Below, piece by piece: positions 8,212 to 17,743 of a DNA stretch of 36,608 nt. The position numbers and the translations under genes are program-made. Under the pieces are notes generated by a model that saw nothing but the letters and a program-made list of their open reading frames with translations, did not search any database and was not told the DNA's origin. Source of the stretch: Candidatus Hydrogenedentota bacterium (lineage in GTDB: Bacteria; Hydrogenedentota; Hydrogenedentia; Hydrogenedentales; CAITNO01); the NCBI GenBank assembly GCA_022706235.1, contig JAKJCY010000024.1, positions 1-36,608 of the forward strand. The letters are read 5' to 3'. The first letter of the stretch is position 1. Every line of letters begins with the position of its first letter.

Positions 8212-9708
8212 ATGGCGGAGCGAAAGAAAGCACTTGTGAAAAATGCGGGCGGATTGAAGGCTTACGCAAAAGCGAAACGGGGGAGCGGGGCCCTGCTGAC
8301 CAAACCCCTGGGACTGGAGGGCTGGGACCACCTTGAGGCCGTGCTGCTGGCCGCAGTGGTTTCGGAAACGCCCCTGCTGCTGGTGGGTCCCCACGGCTGC
8401 GCAAAGAGTTTCTTCCTGGAGAAACTCGCCAAAGCCCTGGGCCTGGAGTACCGGTTTTATAATACCAGCCTCATCAACTACGACGACCTGGTCGGTATTC
8501 CGGTCCCGAGCCAGGACCGCAAAAGCCTGGAATACATCTCCATTCCGTCCTCCATCTGGGACGCAGAGGTGGTGTTCATGGATGAGATCAACCGGACCCG
8601 GCCGGACCTGCAGAATAAAATCTTTCCCATCATCCACGAACGACGGGTACAGGGGGTACCCCTGGAGAAGTTGCGTTTTCGCTGGGCGGCCATGAATCCC
8701 CCGGCCGCTGACAGTATCTCCGATGAGGTGTGTTATCTGGGGGCTGATCCGCTGGACACGGCGCTGGCCGACCGCTTCGGCTTCATTGTCGAAGTGCCCG
8801 CCTGGAAAGACCTGAACCAGGAGGAACGGCGCGCCGTGCTGGCGGATCAGTTCTCGGGGGACCACCCCTTTCCGGTGGCGTTGGACCGCCTCATTGAAAC
8901 GGCGCGGGAACGGTTCGACGGCCTGCGCCAGGTGCGCCAGTATGAGATTGAGGACTACCTGATTCTGCTGTCCGAAGAACTCGCCAAGGCGGGCGTGACC
9001 CTTTCCACCCGCCGCATGGCCATGCTGCATGCGAATATTCTGGCGCTTCATGCCGCCATTGAAACGCTCCACGAATTAAAAAGTGGGCGCAAGAGGCGCG
9101 AGAACTGGGGCGCCTCCGCCTGGACCGCGCTGCGATACAGCCTGCCCCACATAGCCGAAGGTACGGCTCCGGAACCGGTAAAAATCCGCTCCGCCCATCT
9201 CCAGGCGTGGAAATTGATGCAGACCAGCAACGACTCGGCGGAACGGGCGTTGCTCACGGTGTCCGATCCGGTTGAACGCGCCCTTAAGGCGGTGCGCGGC
9301 GCCAAGGTATTGCCCGCGGAAACGCTCGGCGCCGCCGTCATCAACCTGCTGGCGAGTACGGACGACATGGCCGAGCGGGGCGCGCGGTGTCTCGCCTTTT
9401 ATTTGGCGTCCCACACGCGCTTGACCCTGCCCAACACGGCCCTGGCCGCGTTGCACGAAACCTTGTCCGGGATACTCACGCCGAGTTCCAGCTATATCAA
9501 GGTGCAGGACAGCCAAAAGGTGTTCTTCGTGGAGATGACGGAAACGGTCAAGAGCGTGAAGAATGAAGAAGAACGTATTGTCGCCCATCACGCGATGAAC
9601 CTTGCGGAGTGGGTGTTTGAGAAAACCGGACGCACCCTGGACAGCAAGCGCGCCCAGGCCCGTTTCCGTGAACTCTACAGGAAATTCAGCGCGGCCTGCG
9701 CGGCATAA
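8212..9708 (+). CDS. MoxR-family AAA+ ATPase
   Basis: 498 aa. The AAA+ core fills the first half: Walker A GPHGCAKS (59-66), Walker B VVFMDE (120-125), sensor 1 region AAMNPP (159-164), and the arginine-finger segment LADRF (185-189), all as in MoxR proteins. The C-terminal 200 residues are helical and without a recognisable motif, longer than in minimal MoxR proteins. MoxR ATPases act as chaperone-like remodelers, normally with a VWA-domain partner encoded nearby; the VWA protein three genes downstream is the obvious partner. Start ATG is preceded by AAGGAAGGA at 5 nt. The only promoter I see upstream is the SAM-riboswitch promoter, so this gene is probably the first gene of that transcript. 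Confidence 0.9.
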   Translation: MAERKKALVKNAGGLKAYAKAKRGSGALLTKPLGLEGWDHLEAVLLAAVVSETPLLLVGPHGCAKSFFLEKLAKALGLEYRFYNTSLINYDDLVGIPVPSQDRKSLEYISIPSSIWDAEVVFMDEINRTRPDLQNKIFPIIHERRVQGVPLEKLRFRWAAMNPPAADSISDEVCYLGADPLDTALADRFGFIVEVPAWKDLNQEERRAVLADQFSGDHPFPVALDRLIETARERFDGLRQVRQYEIEDYLILLSEELAKAGVTLSTRRMAMLHANILALHAAIETLHELKSGRKRRENWGASAWTALRYSLPHIAEGTAPEPVKIRSAHLQAWKLMQTSNDSAERALLTVSDPVERALKAVRGAKVLPAETLGAAVINLLASTDDMAERGARCLAFYLASHTRLTLPNTALAALHETLSGILTPSSSYIKVQDSQKVFFVEMTETVKSVKNEEERIVAHHAMNLAEWVFEKTGRTLDSKRAQARFRELYRKFSAACAA

Positions 9709-9722
9709 GAAAGGAAAACAGT

Positions 9723-10337
9723 ATGCGTATCTTTGGCAAAAACGATACCAAATTGTTGATGGGTGACGGAACGGGCGGCGGAACCGGTTGTGCCGGAAGA
9801 AGGCCCCGAAATATAAGTGTCACGATTAATATTTGTCGCGAACCGGCTTGCCCGATTACCGTGTTCAGCCTGATGTTCATGCTGCACCGGAACGGCTTGT
9901 GGATACCGGAACAGACTCCGGATACGATTTCAGGCCCGGAACTCTTGGCCGCGTTTAAGCGCGAAGTCCTGGAACCTGCGCTTCTGAGCGGTGACGATGA
10001 AGTATGGCCGCTGGTGGAAACGCTTCAGGTGGACCGGGAGCAGGTGGATCGGGCCGCCCGGGAACAGTTCCCGGGATATGCATTTTACTGGAACTACAAC
10101 GTGGATACTTTCAACGCATTTGATAAACACTTCATTCCAGAACGCCGGTTTTGTGTGGATCCTGTGCATGCGCTGGCTGTAATGGCAAGGCTTAACGGAG
10201 GATTCTATCATTCGGAGCGAAGCCCCGATTACAGTATCGGCCACCTTTGCGATAGCGGTGTCGCATTCAGCGACCCCCGTTTTTACGGAGAACCCATGTA
10301 TCCCCTTTGGAATCAAAAAACGGCCGGTAAGGCCTGA
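9723..10337 (+). CDS. Unrecognised protein, first of a tandem paralogous pair in the MoxR/VWA cassette
   Basis: 204 aa, family not recognised. It starts 14 nt after the MoxR stop with AAGGA 8 nt before the ATG, so it is surely co-transcribed. The first 35 residues are Gly-rich and basic. The rest is a compact domain with conserved blocks shared with the next gene: a FMLHRNGLW helix, EVWPLVE, VDREQVDRAA, a YW.YN aromatic stretch, RRFCVDP, ALAVMAR and a PDYSIGHL segment near the end. No signal peptide, membrane segment or nucleotide-binding motif is visible. Its constant position between ATPase and VWA protein suggests a cofactor, adaptor or substrate of that machine; this is inference only. 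Confidence 0.75.
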   Translation: MRIFGKNDTKLLMGDGTGGGTGCAGRRPRNISVTINICREPACPITVFSLMFMLHRNGLWIPEQTPDTISGPELLAAFKREVLEPALLSGDDEVWPLVETLQVDREQVDRAAREQFPGYAFYWNYNVDTFNAFDKHFIPERRFCVDPVHALAVMARLNGGFYHSERSPDYSIGHLCDSGVAFSDPRFYGEPMYPLWNQKTAGKA

Positions 10338-10359
10338 ACCATGGAAAGGAACCTTGAGT

Positions 10360-10984
10360 ATGAACCCCATATCCAACATCGCGTTGAAAAGCGGCCAATC
10401 CGCCCCGGCGTCCCCCCCCGCAATGTGAGGCCTATGACCCGACAGATTCGATCCTGTATAAACTGATGCACTGTGACAAGGTGGCCCGGCCCTTCGTGGA
10501 GCAAAAACTGAACACCGCCTCGACTATTATGGCATTCAACCTGGGCTTGATGCTGTACCGGAACGGTCTATGGAAGCCGGCGGAACCGCAAAAAATCAAA
10601 ATCGTTACGCAAATGCAATCGGCCTTCCGGTGCGAGATCCTCGAACCCCGCGGATACACCTTGGACAGCGAAGTCTGGCCCCTGGTAAAGCCGCTGGAGG
10701 TGGACCGGGAACAGGCGGACCGGGCGGCGTGTTCGCAGCTTCCCGGCTTTTTCTTCTGCTGGAACAAATGTTCCGCCTGCGATGAAATCTTTTCCGTATT
10801 CCTGCCGCAGCGCCGCCTCTGTGTGGAAGCGGCCCTGGCCCTGGGGGTCATGGCGCGCATCAGGGACGGGTTCTATAGGTCCGATCGCACGCCGGACTAC
10901 ACCTTTGGTCATCTCATGGAACAGTTCGTGTTCATCGCCGATACCCGATTGACCGGGGCGCGGCTGTATCCCATGTGGTCGTGA
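10360..10984 (+). CDS. Second paralog of the pair, reading frame interrupted at a C8 run
   Basis: An ATG at 10360 with a good ribosome site (AAAGGA, 9 nt) opens a frame that stops after about 22 codons just past eight consecutive C (10412-10419). Removing one C joins it to the frame that continues to 10984, giving about 207 aa, close to the 204 aa of the upstream paralog. The long frame alone would have to start at the ATG at 10466, which has no ribosome site. Shared blocks with the first paralog are LMLYRNGLW, EVWPLVK, VDREQADRAA, RRLCVE, ALGVMAR and PDYTFGHL. Unlike its sister it has a CWNKCSAC cluster. The frame break may be a sequencing or assembly error, phase variation, slippage, or real decay. 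Function unknown. Confidence 0.65.
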
Positions 10985-11085
10985 AGCGCCGCTTGAAAGC
11001 GTTCAAGGTTAAGTCATTTATTGAACATAATGCCGGTATCCGGGGGCGCCCGAAAGGGCCCCGGATCGCGGCAGGAGGGCGTAGT

Positions 11086-12558
11086 ATGAAATCCAACCCC
11101 GAAACGGCAATCGTTTCGACACCTGCGGGAGAGGCCGAAGCGGCCTTGGTCCGATTTAAAAACCAGATTATTAATGTATTGCCGGCGGGAACAGTGTACC
11201 TGGAGACGTTCCTGAAACTGGCCGATATACAATGGAGCGAAAGATTGACCTCCGCCGGAATCACCTGCGAAGACGCCCCCCGCCTGCTGGTCAACCGGGG
11301 CTGTGTCGAAAAGTATTGCCGCATAGACGATGACGTCCTGGTGCTGGTGATGCATGAACTCTATCATGTGCTTTATGGACACCACACGCTGTTTATGAAT
11401 GCGGGCGTGGCCCACAACATCGCCTTCGACGCCGTGATTAACGCGCGCCTGTGCCGCAGTTGGAGGAGTTCCCGAAGCGCCCGGTTCTTCCGCCGGGTTT
11501 ATCCAAAGCCGGGTTTTCCTGAAATTCTGTTGTGTCCGCCGCCGGAATGGCCCCAAACCGCCTCTCCCGACGCCCTGGCGAAAGAAGAGGTGCGACTCGC
11601 GGCAGAACTGGAACCCGAACTTCTCCGGGAAACCCTGGACCTGCGCAACCGGCTCTATGGCGGCGAAAATACCGTTTCCTATGAGGATATCCTGCGCCTG
11701 CTGCGAAAAAAAGCCCCCGAAACCAAACCTGTCCTGCTGGGTACCCATCACAGTCCGGGGGACCCTGAATGTCCGGAGAGGCAAATCGAGGCCACCTCCG
11801 ATCCCCTGCTGGTGGATACGGCCCGGCAAATGAACGAGCACCTGGAGCAGTTGGACGGCAGCCGGAAGGCCGGAGGCAATATGGGCCTGCACGATATAAA
11901 CCCGCCGGACAGGAATCCACGACGGACCTTTCTAAGGGCGCTGCGGGCGGTGTTGATGAAAGCCGGCGTGTATCAGCAGCGCGGTTCCCGGTACCGGCAG
12001 CGTGCCATGGCCGACATCCTGCGCCAGTCCATGTCCATCCTGCCGGAATGGCGCGATCGCACCGTCGCCGCAAAGGAAATCTTACTGGACACGACGCCGC
12101 TCCTCTACACCCGGGAGGTCCCCGCGCGGGCGCGCCTCTGGATGCCCGCACGTCAGGCGCACATCTACCTCGATTTCAGCGGGTCCATGTGGGATGACCT
12201 GCCCTGGATCATCGGCGCCCTGGCGCCGCTGGAAAAGGCGGGGCTCTGCCGGATATTTCTGTTCAGTACACAAGTATATGATGGGCCTAAAAACGGCATC
12301 TCTTCAAAAGCGCTTAAAACCACTGGGGGCACGGAAATTGAATGTGTGCTGCGTCATATCCTGGAGGTGCCCCCGAAGAAACGACCACGCCAGGCCGTCG
12401 TCCTTACAGACGGGTATTTCTGCATGCCCGGAACGGGGTTGATGACGGAATTTAAGGAATCCCGGGTGCTGTTGCATGGCGCCATCACGCATACGGGAAG
12501 TATGGCGCCCATGGACCACATCGCGGAGTATGCGGTGAAACTGCCGGACTACCACTGA
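11086..12558 (+). CDS. Metallopeptidase-like / VWA-domain protein (COG3864 type)
   Basis: 490 aa from the ATG at 11086, chosen because AGGAGGG lies 6 nt before it; a longer in-frame ATG at 10975 overlaps the previous gene and has no ribosome site. The N-terminal domain carries HELYHVLYGHH (90-100), an HExxH zinc-peptidase-like motif with further His after it, as in DUF2201-type predicted metallopeptidases. The C-terminal domain is VWA: DFSGS (D363) is the MIDAS metal site, with TGGTEIE and VVLTDGYF completing it. Proteins with this pair of domains are commonly encoded next to MoxR ATPases, as here. Whether the His motif is proteolytically active is unknown. Cytoplasmic, no signal. Last gene of the cassette; a repeat array follows. 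Confidence 0.88.
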   Translation: MKSNPETAIVSTPAGEAEAALVRFKNQIINVLPAGTVYLETFLKLADIQWSERLTSAGITCEDAPRLLVNRGCVEKYCRIDDDVLVLVMHELYHVLYGHHTLFMNAGVAHNIAFDAVINARLCRSWRSSRSARFFRRVYPKPGFPEILLCPPPEWPQTASPDALAKEEVRLAAELEPELLRETLDLRNRLYGGENTVSYEDILRLLRKKAPETKPVLLGTHHSPGDPECPERQIEATSDPLLVDTARQMNEHLEQLDGSRKAGGNMGLHDINPPDRNPRRTFLRALRAVLMKAGVYQQRGSRYRQRAMADILRQSMSILPEWRDRTVAAKEILLDTTPLLYTREVPARARLWMPARQAHIYLDFSGSMWDDLPWIIGALAPLEKAGLCRIFLFSTQVYDGPKNGISSKALKTTGGTEIECVLRHILEVPPKKRPRQAVVLTDGYFCMPGTGLMTEFKESRVLLHGAITHTGSMAPMDHIAEYAVKLPDYH

Positions 12559-12616
12559 TGAAGAGGTTTATCGTTTTCCGGGGCAGGGGCGCGGCGGTTC
12601 GGTCTTTGCTCCCTAT

Positions 12617-12651
12617 ATACATCCCCCTTGATCCCCCTTCAAAGGGGGACC
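12617..12651. repeat. Inverted copy of the array core
   Basis: These 35 nt are the exact reverse complement of the core in the tandem array downstream (the stretch running from GGTCCCCC to GGGATGTAT, for example in copies 2 and 3). It lies about 115 bp before the first array copy, so it could pair with any copy in a transcript or as cruciform DNA. Confidence 0.85.
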
Positions 12652-12730
12652 TTTCCCGGCCGGATTTCCTGCGCCGAGAAACGGCGAGTGCACTTCACCT
12701 TTTCCCGGATTCTAGGCACTCAGTGGGATG

Positions 12731-13488
12731 TTCCATTCGCGTTGCGATTATTCCACCTTCAGGTCCCCCTTTGAAGGGGGATCAAGGGGCATGTTGCCCT
12801 TAACAAAACCGTGCAGTACACAAAATTATTGTGAGACGTTCCATTCGCGTTGCGATTATTTCACCTTCAGGTCCCCCTTTGAAGGGGGATCAAGGGGGAT
12901 GTATGCTCTTAACAAAACCGTGCAGTACAAAAAATTATTGTGAGACGTTCCATTCGCGTTGCGATTACTTCACCTTCAGGTCCCCCTTTGAAGGGGGATC
13001 AAGGGGGATGTATGCCCTTACCAAAACCGTGTAGAGCAAAAAATAGTGTGAGACGTTCCATTCGCGTTGCGATTATTCCACCTTCAGGTCCCCCTTTGAA
13101 GGGGGATCAAGGGGGATGTATGCTCTTACCAAAACCGTGCAGTACAAAAAATTATTGTGAGACGTTCCATTCGCGTTGCGATTATTCCACCTTCAGGTCC
13201 CCCTTTGAAGGGGGATCAAGGGGGATGTATGCCCTTACCAAAACCGTGTAGAGCAAAAAATAGTGTGAGACGTTCCATTCGCGTTGCGATTATTTCACCT
13301 TCAGGTCCCCCTTTGAAGGGGGATCAAGGGGGATGTATGCCCTTACCAAAACCGTGTAGAGCAAAAAATAGTGTGAGACGTTCCATTCGCGTTGCGATTA
13401 TTTCACCTTCAGGTCCCCCTTTGAAGGGGGATCAAGGGGGATGTATGCTCCTAACAAAACCGTGCAAAACAAACGACTATTGCGAGAA
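12731..13488. repeat. Seven tandem copies of a 108-109 bp repeat containing a strong hairpin
   Basis: Copies begin (TTCCATTCGC) at 12731, 12839, 12948, 13056, 13165, 13273 and 13381. Each holds the palindrome TCCCCCTTTGAAGGGGGA followed by TCAAGGGGGAT. The linker between copies comes in two main types: one with GTGCAGTACAAAAAATTATTG (after copies 1, 2 and 4) and one with GTGTAGAGCAAAAAATAGTG (after copies 3, 5 and 6). The first and last copies are the most diverged, as expected for growth by internal duplication. Open frames across it are repeat artefacts. It lies between the MoxR/VWA cassette and the restriction-type module and would give a transcript a series of strong hairpins. Confidence 0.93.
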
Positions 13489-13650
13489 CAACAGCATGAT
13501 GAATCCCGCAAACAAACGGCATACAAGCATTCTTGGTGCGTATTCCAGTTCAACCTGCTTTGTTCACCTGCGCCAACAGGATCGAAAATATTTTAAAACA
13601 GCTCACCATTTATGCATAATGGATTTTAAGGAAAGAGAAAGGAAGTATTC

Positions 13651-16600
13651 ATGGCCAACGATACATTTCAATTGAGACATCTCTTCGAGTTCTTCGTGCC
13701 CAGCCAATGCCGCTGCGGTGAGTCTCTTCCTGATGAAAAGAGAAAGGAGGTATTGGGTGAGGCTAAAAAACGTATGTCTACATGGTTTGGCGGTTTTACC
13801 GTTACTGAAGCCCGGGGGGGATTTGTGCTGGAATCAGGGCAACTTGCGGAAGAGCCGGTATCCATTATCTTCAGCAATGCCACTGACGAAGCGCTGAAGA
13901 AACACAAAAATGATTTTATGGCGTTCGCCGAAAGCATTGCGACTCGCCTTTCCCAGGAAGCCATCGGCTATCGCATTGACGGTAAAATGTCTTTTGCGGA
14001 CGGTGACTCTAGTGTCCCCTGCATGCACAGACAGGCGCGGTTCACGAAAATGGATAGGAGGAAACGAGAGGTTCTCCTGGGGTATCAAGCTTTGGAGGTC
14101 GCTTTGCGACGTTTGTGTGATGGCGGCGCCCAAGATCGGCGGGATGCCTTTTTCAGTCTCGTCACCCATACGCTGGGGTATGATTTTGTAAATAAGCCGG
14201 TATCTACGCCCAATTGGGCGAATGAGATTCGGCAGTTACTTTTTAAACAAAAACCGCCAATCGTGGTTGCACAGAGCGATTCCGGCTTTAAAATCATACT
14301 TATTACCCTTGCAGATGAGCGCCTGCTTCTCACGGAACAACGGCAGATAATAGAGAGGTTGCTTAAGGATAACAATACCTTACGTGCCCTGTTCGTTGTT
14401 ACCAACGGCAACCAAAGCCATTGGCACTTCGTCAATGTACCGGAAAATACCACAGATAAACGTAGGCTGTTGCGGCGTTTCCGTATTGAGTCAAAAGATC
14501 AGCCCATGCGTACTATTGTGGAGCAATTCTCTCTTATAGATGTACAGAAAATCGGCGGAAAGGCATCAGTGATCGATATCAAGAAAGTTCACGATACCGC
14601 TTTTGATGTCGAGGCGATCACGAAGGAGTTTTACAAAAGTTATAAGGCCCTCTTCGATATTTTGCAGGAAGACCTGGGCAGGCAAACCGGGGACCGGGTC
14701 TGGGCGCATGACTACGTATTGCAGTTTCTCAACCGATTGATGTTTATTTATTTCATTCAGCGCAAACGCTGGCTGGGTGACGACCTGGATTTTCTAAAGC
14801 ATTTTTGGGACGCCTACAGGAAGGCCAAACAGCCTGACAATTCCTTTGTCAAACGCTGGCTGACCGTACTGTTTTTTGAGGCATTCAATGAAAAGTTTCA
14901 CGGTGGCCATGACTATTTTCCGGAAGGAATCAGCAAAACCCTTCAAATGGCCCCCTATCTAAACGGTGGCCTGTTTACACGCAACGATCTCGATGAACAA
15001 TATGTCAGAAAACTTACCATTACGGATGAACGGTTTGAGCAAACCATTACGTTTCTGGAGCACTACAATTTTACGGTAAGCGAGGATACCCCCCTGGACC
15101 AGGAAGTGGCGGTAGACGCCGAAATGCTGGGCAAGGTGTACGAAAGCCTGGTCAATGTATCTGAAGAAGAAAAAAGCGAAGAGGGAACCAAAAAGAAAAA
15201 GTCCGACAAGAAAAAAGAAGCGGGTATTTTCTACACGCCCCGTACGGAAATTGACATGATGTGCCGGTTGGCGCTGGTGGACTACCTCACCAATCACCTG
15301 GGGGAAATACATAAGCCCTTGCTCTATGAAACGGTTTTCGCGTACGCCTTGGAGGACAAGGCGTCTGCGGACAACAAACTTACCGAAAACAATTTGTGGG
15401 GCGAACTGGATGCCCTTCTCCAGAACATTACCGTGGTTGACCCTGCCTGCGGTTCCGGGTCCTTTCTCATCGGCATGCTGCAGGTGCTGGACGACCTGAT
15501 ACAGCGGGCAGATACCATATTGGGGCGAACGCAGACACCCTATGAGCGTCGCAAACGTATCATTGGCCAATCCCTGTATGGCGTGGATGTCATGCGCTGG
15601 GCCGTGGACGTGGCGGAGTTACGCCTGTGGCTTCAGCTGGTGGTGGAAACGGAACTGAAACCGGCCGAACTCAAGCTAAATCCCCTCTTGCCCAATCTCA
15701 CCTTTAAGATACGCCGAGGCGACAGCCTGGTGCAGGAACTGGGCGGTATAAACATGGCCCATATCAAAGGGCAGCAGACGCTCTCCCCCGCTTTAAAAGG
15801 TAGGCTTACCAGACTCAAAGGGGAAAAACTGAAATTCTATAACAATGACTTCGATCCTGAATTCAAAAATCTCAACGTTATTGAGCGGGAGGAGCGGGAG
15901 ATATTCCTCGATATTTTGAAGGAACGCAAGCATACCCTGGAGAATCGCCTGAAGGAACGCAAGCGCGCTCTCGCCACGGATACCGATCTACTGGGTGTTA
16001 CCGTCATAGGATTTGACAGTAAACCTCACACCGATGTGGAGGCGGAAGCGGTAGATATAGAAGCGGATATTTTACGGACAAAGAAAGCGCTCAACGCGCT
16101 TTCGGGGACAAAGGAATGTCCCTTCGTTTGGGACATCGCTTTCGTGGAAATTTTCACGGGCGAACGGGCGGGCTTTGATATTGTCATTGGTAACCCACCC
16201 TATGTGCGTCATGAACAGATTGCAGACCCAATGCTCGATAGAGAAGAGAGTGCTCCTGAATCGAAGACTGTTTACAAGGGTAAGCTTATCCAATCCGTGT
16301 ACCGCCTTTGGCCATCCTTTTTCGGTGTTGACTCGGAAAAACCAAAACACAAGATTGCTGAAAAGAGCGATCTATATATTTACTTCTACTTCCATGGAAT
16401 GGCCTTGCTCAACAATAAAGGTTCCTTCTGCTTTATCACCTCCAATTCCTGGCTCGATGTGGATTATGGTAAGGACTTGCAGCAATTTTTGCTCGAATAC
16501 GGGCACATTAAAATGGTGATTGACAATCAGGCAAAACGCTCCTTCAGTTCCGCTGACGTCAATACCGTAATTACCCTGCTGGCCGCACCGGAGAAACGGG

Positions 16601-17724
16601 TTGTGCCACTGCATACGAAGATGGCACGCTTCGTTATGTTCAAGGTGCCTTTTGAACAGGTGATTACCCATGATGTTTTCACATTCATTGAAGCAGTCAA
16701 AGATCGTTATTCCAATCCTGCGTATCGCGTGTGCCCGTTAGACCAGAAAACACTATTTGAAAAGGGATGCGATATACCGGAGGACGATGAATCGCACGCA
16801 ATTCCGACCAGGGGTAAATCGCAGGGCCCGCTCATTAAAGTTGCCCGATATATCGGAAATAAATGGGGTGGCAAATACCTTCGCGCGCCGGATATCTACT
16901 GGACCATCCTTGATAAAGGTAAGGGGAAGCTCGTCCGTCTTGGCGATATCGCTGAAGTGCGACGTGGCTTTACTACAGGGGCAAACGAATTTTTCTATCT
17001 CACGAATGAAGAGATACAGGAATGGGGAATCGAAGCAGAGTTCCTGAAACCAGTGATTGTGAGTCCAAGAGAGTGTGCCTCTGTTGAAGTGGTATTAAAA
17101 GATCTAAAGTACAAGGCTTTCTGCTGTAATTTGAACATGAAAGAGATAAAGGGAACAGCAGCACTGGAGTATATAAAATGGGGTGAGAAACAATCCTTCG
17201 ATTGCAGGCCAAGCTGTCGCAATAGATCGCTCTGGTATTCTTTTCCGGAAAAAGAGTGGGCAAAAGTCCTATGGCCCATGATACATAACGATCGTCTTAG
17301 TGTGTTCTGGAACAAGAAAAGAGTTGCTGTAGATCATAACTTATTTGAAATCTATGGTTTTGATGATGATGTACTATGGGGTAGCCTTGCGTGGACTGGT
17401 CAAGTTCTCTTTCGAGAATTACATGGAAGGGCAAATCTGGGGCAGGGGGCGTTAAAAACAGAAGGTATTGATATCAAGACTCTATGTATTATTGGCTTGG
17501 GTGATAAGAAAATACGTGAGGGGTTTAAGTCATCCAGATCAGCTCTTTCTGAAAGGAATATAGGGAACGTTAAAGATGAATCTGCGAAGAATGACCGACA
17601 CCTTTTGGATAGTGTAGTTTTCGATCTTTTGAGTTTTTCAAAAGGTGAACGAGAAGCCATATATGAGGCCGCCATCGAACTTGTTGAATCCCGTCTAAAG
17701 AAAGCAGACAGTTTAAACGCATAA
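13651..17724 (+). CDS. Eco57I-type N6-adenine DNA methyltransferase with target-recognition domain
   Basis: 1357 aa. The long N-terminal part (about 1-500) resembles the N-terminal regions of type IIG/ISP-like proteins (for example FLNRLMFIYFIQRKRWLG), but I cannot see a clear PD-(D/E)XK nuclease site. A Lys/Glu-rich linker leads to GIFYTPRTEID, then methylase motif I DPACGSGSF (D597) and motif IV NPPY (N848). An extended insertion separates them. From about residue 1096 the sequence RLGDIAEVRRGFTTGANEFF marks a TaqI-like/HsdS-like specificity domain, then a C-terminal helical tail. It should methylate adenine at a specific site using SAM. Start ATG has AAAGGAAG 5 nt upstream. It is 19 nt from the helicase gene, and the two probably form one restriction or anti-phage module. 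The 3' third is visibly richer in A/T than the helicase gene. Confidence 0.88.
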   Translation: MANDTFQLRHLFEFFVPSQCRCGESLPDEKRKEVLGEAKKRMSTWFGGFTVTEARGGFVLESGQLAEEPVSIIFSNATDEALKKHKNDFMAFAESIATRLSQEAIGYRIDGKMSFADGDSSVPCMHRQARFTKMDRRKREVLLGYQALEVALRRLCDGGAQDRRDAFFSLVTHTLGYDFVNKPVSTPNWANEIRQLLFKQKPPIVVAQSDSGFKIILITLADERLLLTEQRQIIERLLKDNNTLRALFVVTNGNQSHWHFVNVPENTTDKRRLLRRFRIESKDQPMRTIVEQFSLIDVQKIGGKASVIDIKKVHDTAFDVEAITKEFYKSYKALFDILQEDLGRQTGDRVWAHDYVLQFLNRLMFIYFIQRKRWLGDDLDFLKHFWDAYRKAKQPDNSFVKRWLTVLFFEAFNEKFHGGHDYFPEGISKTLQMAPYLNGGLFTRNDLDEQYVRKLTITDERFEQTITFLEHYNFTVSEDTPLDQEVAVDAEMLGKVYESLVNVSEEEKSEEGTKKKKSDKKKEAGIFYTPRTEIDMMCRLALVDYLTNHLGEIHKPLLYETVFAYALEDKASADNKLTENNLWGELDALLQNITVVDPACGSGSFLIGMLQVLDDLIQRADTILGRTQTPYERRKRIIGQSLYGVDVMRWAVDVAELRLWLQLVVETELKPAELKLNPLLPNLTFKIRRGDSLVQELGGINMAHIKGQQTLSPALKGRLTRLKGEKLKFYNNDFDPEFKNLNVIEREEREIFLDILKERKHTLENRLKERKRALATDTDLLGVTVIGFDSKPHTDVEAEAVDIEADILRTKKALNALSGTKECPFVWDIAFVEIFTGERAGFDIVIGNPPYVRHEQIADPMLDREESAPESKTVYKGKLIQSVYRLWPSFFGVDSEKPKHKIAEKSDLYIYFYFHGMALLNNKGSFCFITSNSWLDVDYGKDLQQFLLEYGHIKMVIDNQAKRSFSSADVNTVITLLAAPEKRVVPLHTKMARFVMFKVPFEQVITHDVFTFIEAVKDRYSNPAYRVCPLDQKTLFEKGCDIPEDDESHAIPTRGKSQGPLIKVARYIGNKWGGKYLRAPDIYWTILDKGKGKLVRLGDIAEVRRGFTTGANEFFYLTNEEIQEWGIEAEFLKPVIVSPRECASVEVVLKDLKYKAFCCNLNMKEIKGTAALEYIKWGEKQSFDCRPSCRNRSLWYSFPEKEWAKVLWPMIHNDRLSVFWNKKRVAVDHNLFEIYGFDDDVLWGSLAWTGQVLFRELHGRANLGQGALKTEGIDIKTLCIIGLGDKKIREGFKSSRSALSERNIGNVKDESAKNDRHLLDSVVFDLLSFSKGEREAIYEAAIELVESRLKKADSLNA

Positions 17725-17743
17725 GACATCTTGGGGATATTTT

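Noticed and set aside
12731-13488. CRISPR array
   Set aside because: The period is about 108 bp with no unique spacers; the whole unit repeats, and no cas gene is nearby.
12558-13675. Several frames of 70-170 codons through the tandem array
   Set aside because: Each is the same 36-codon repeat unit translated; product is an artefact of the 108-bp period being divisible by three.
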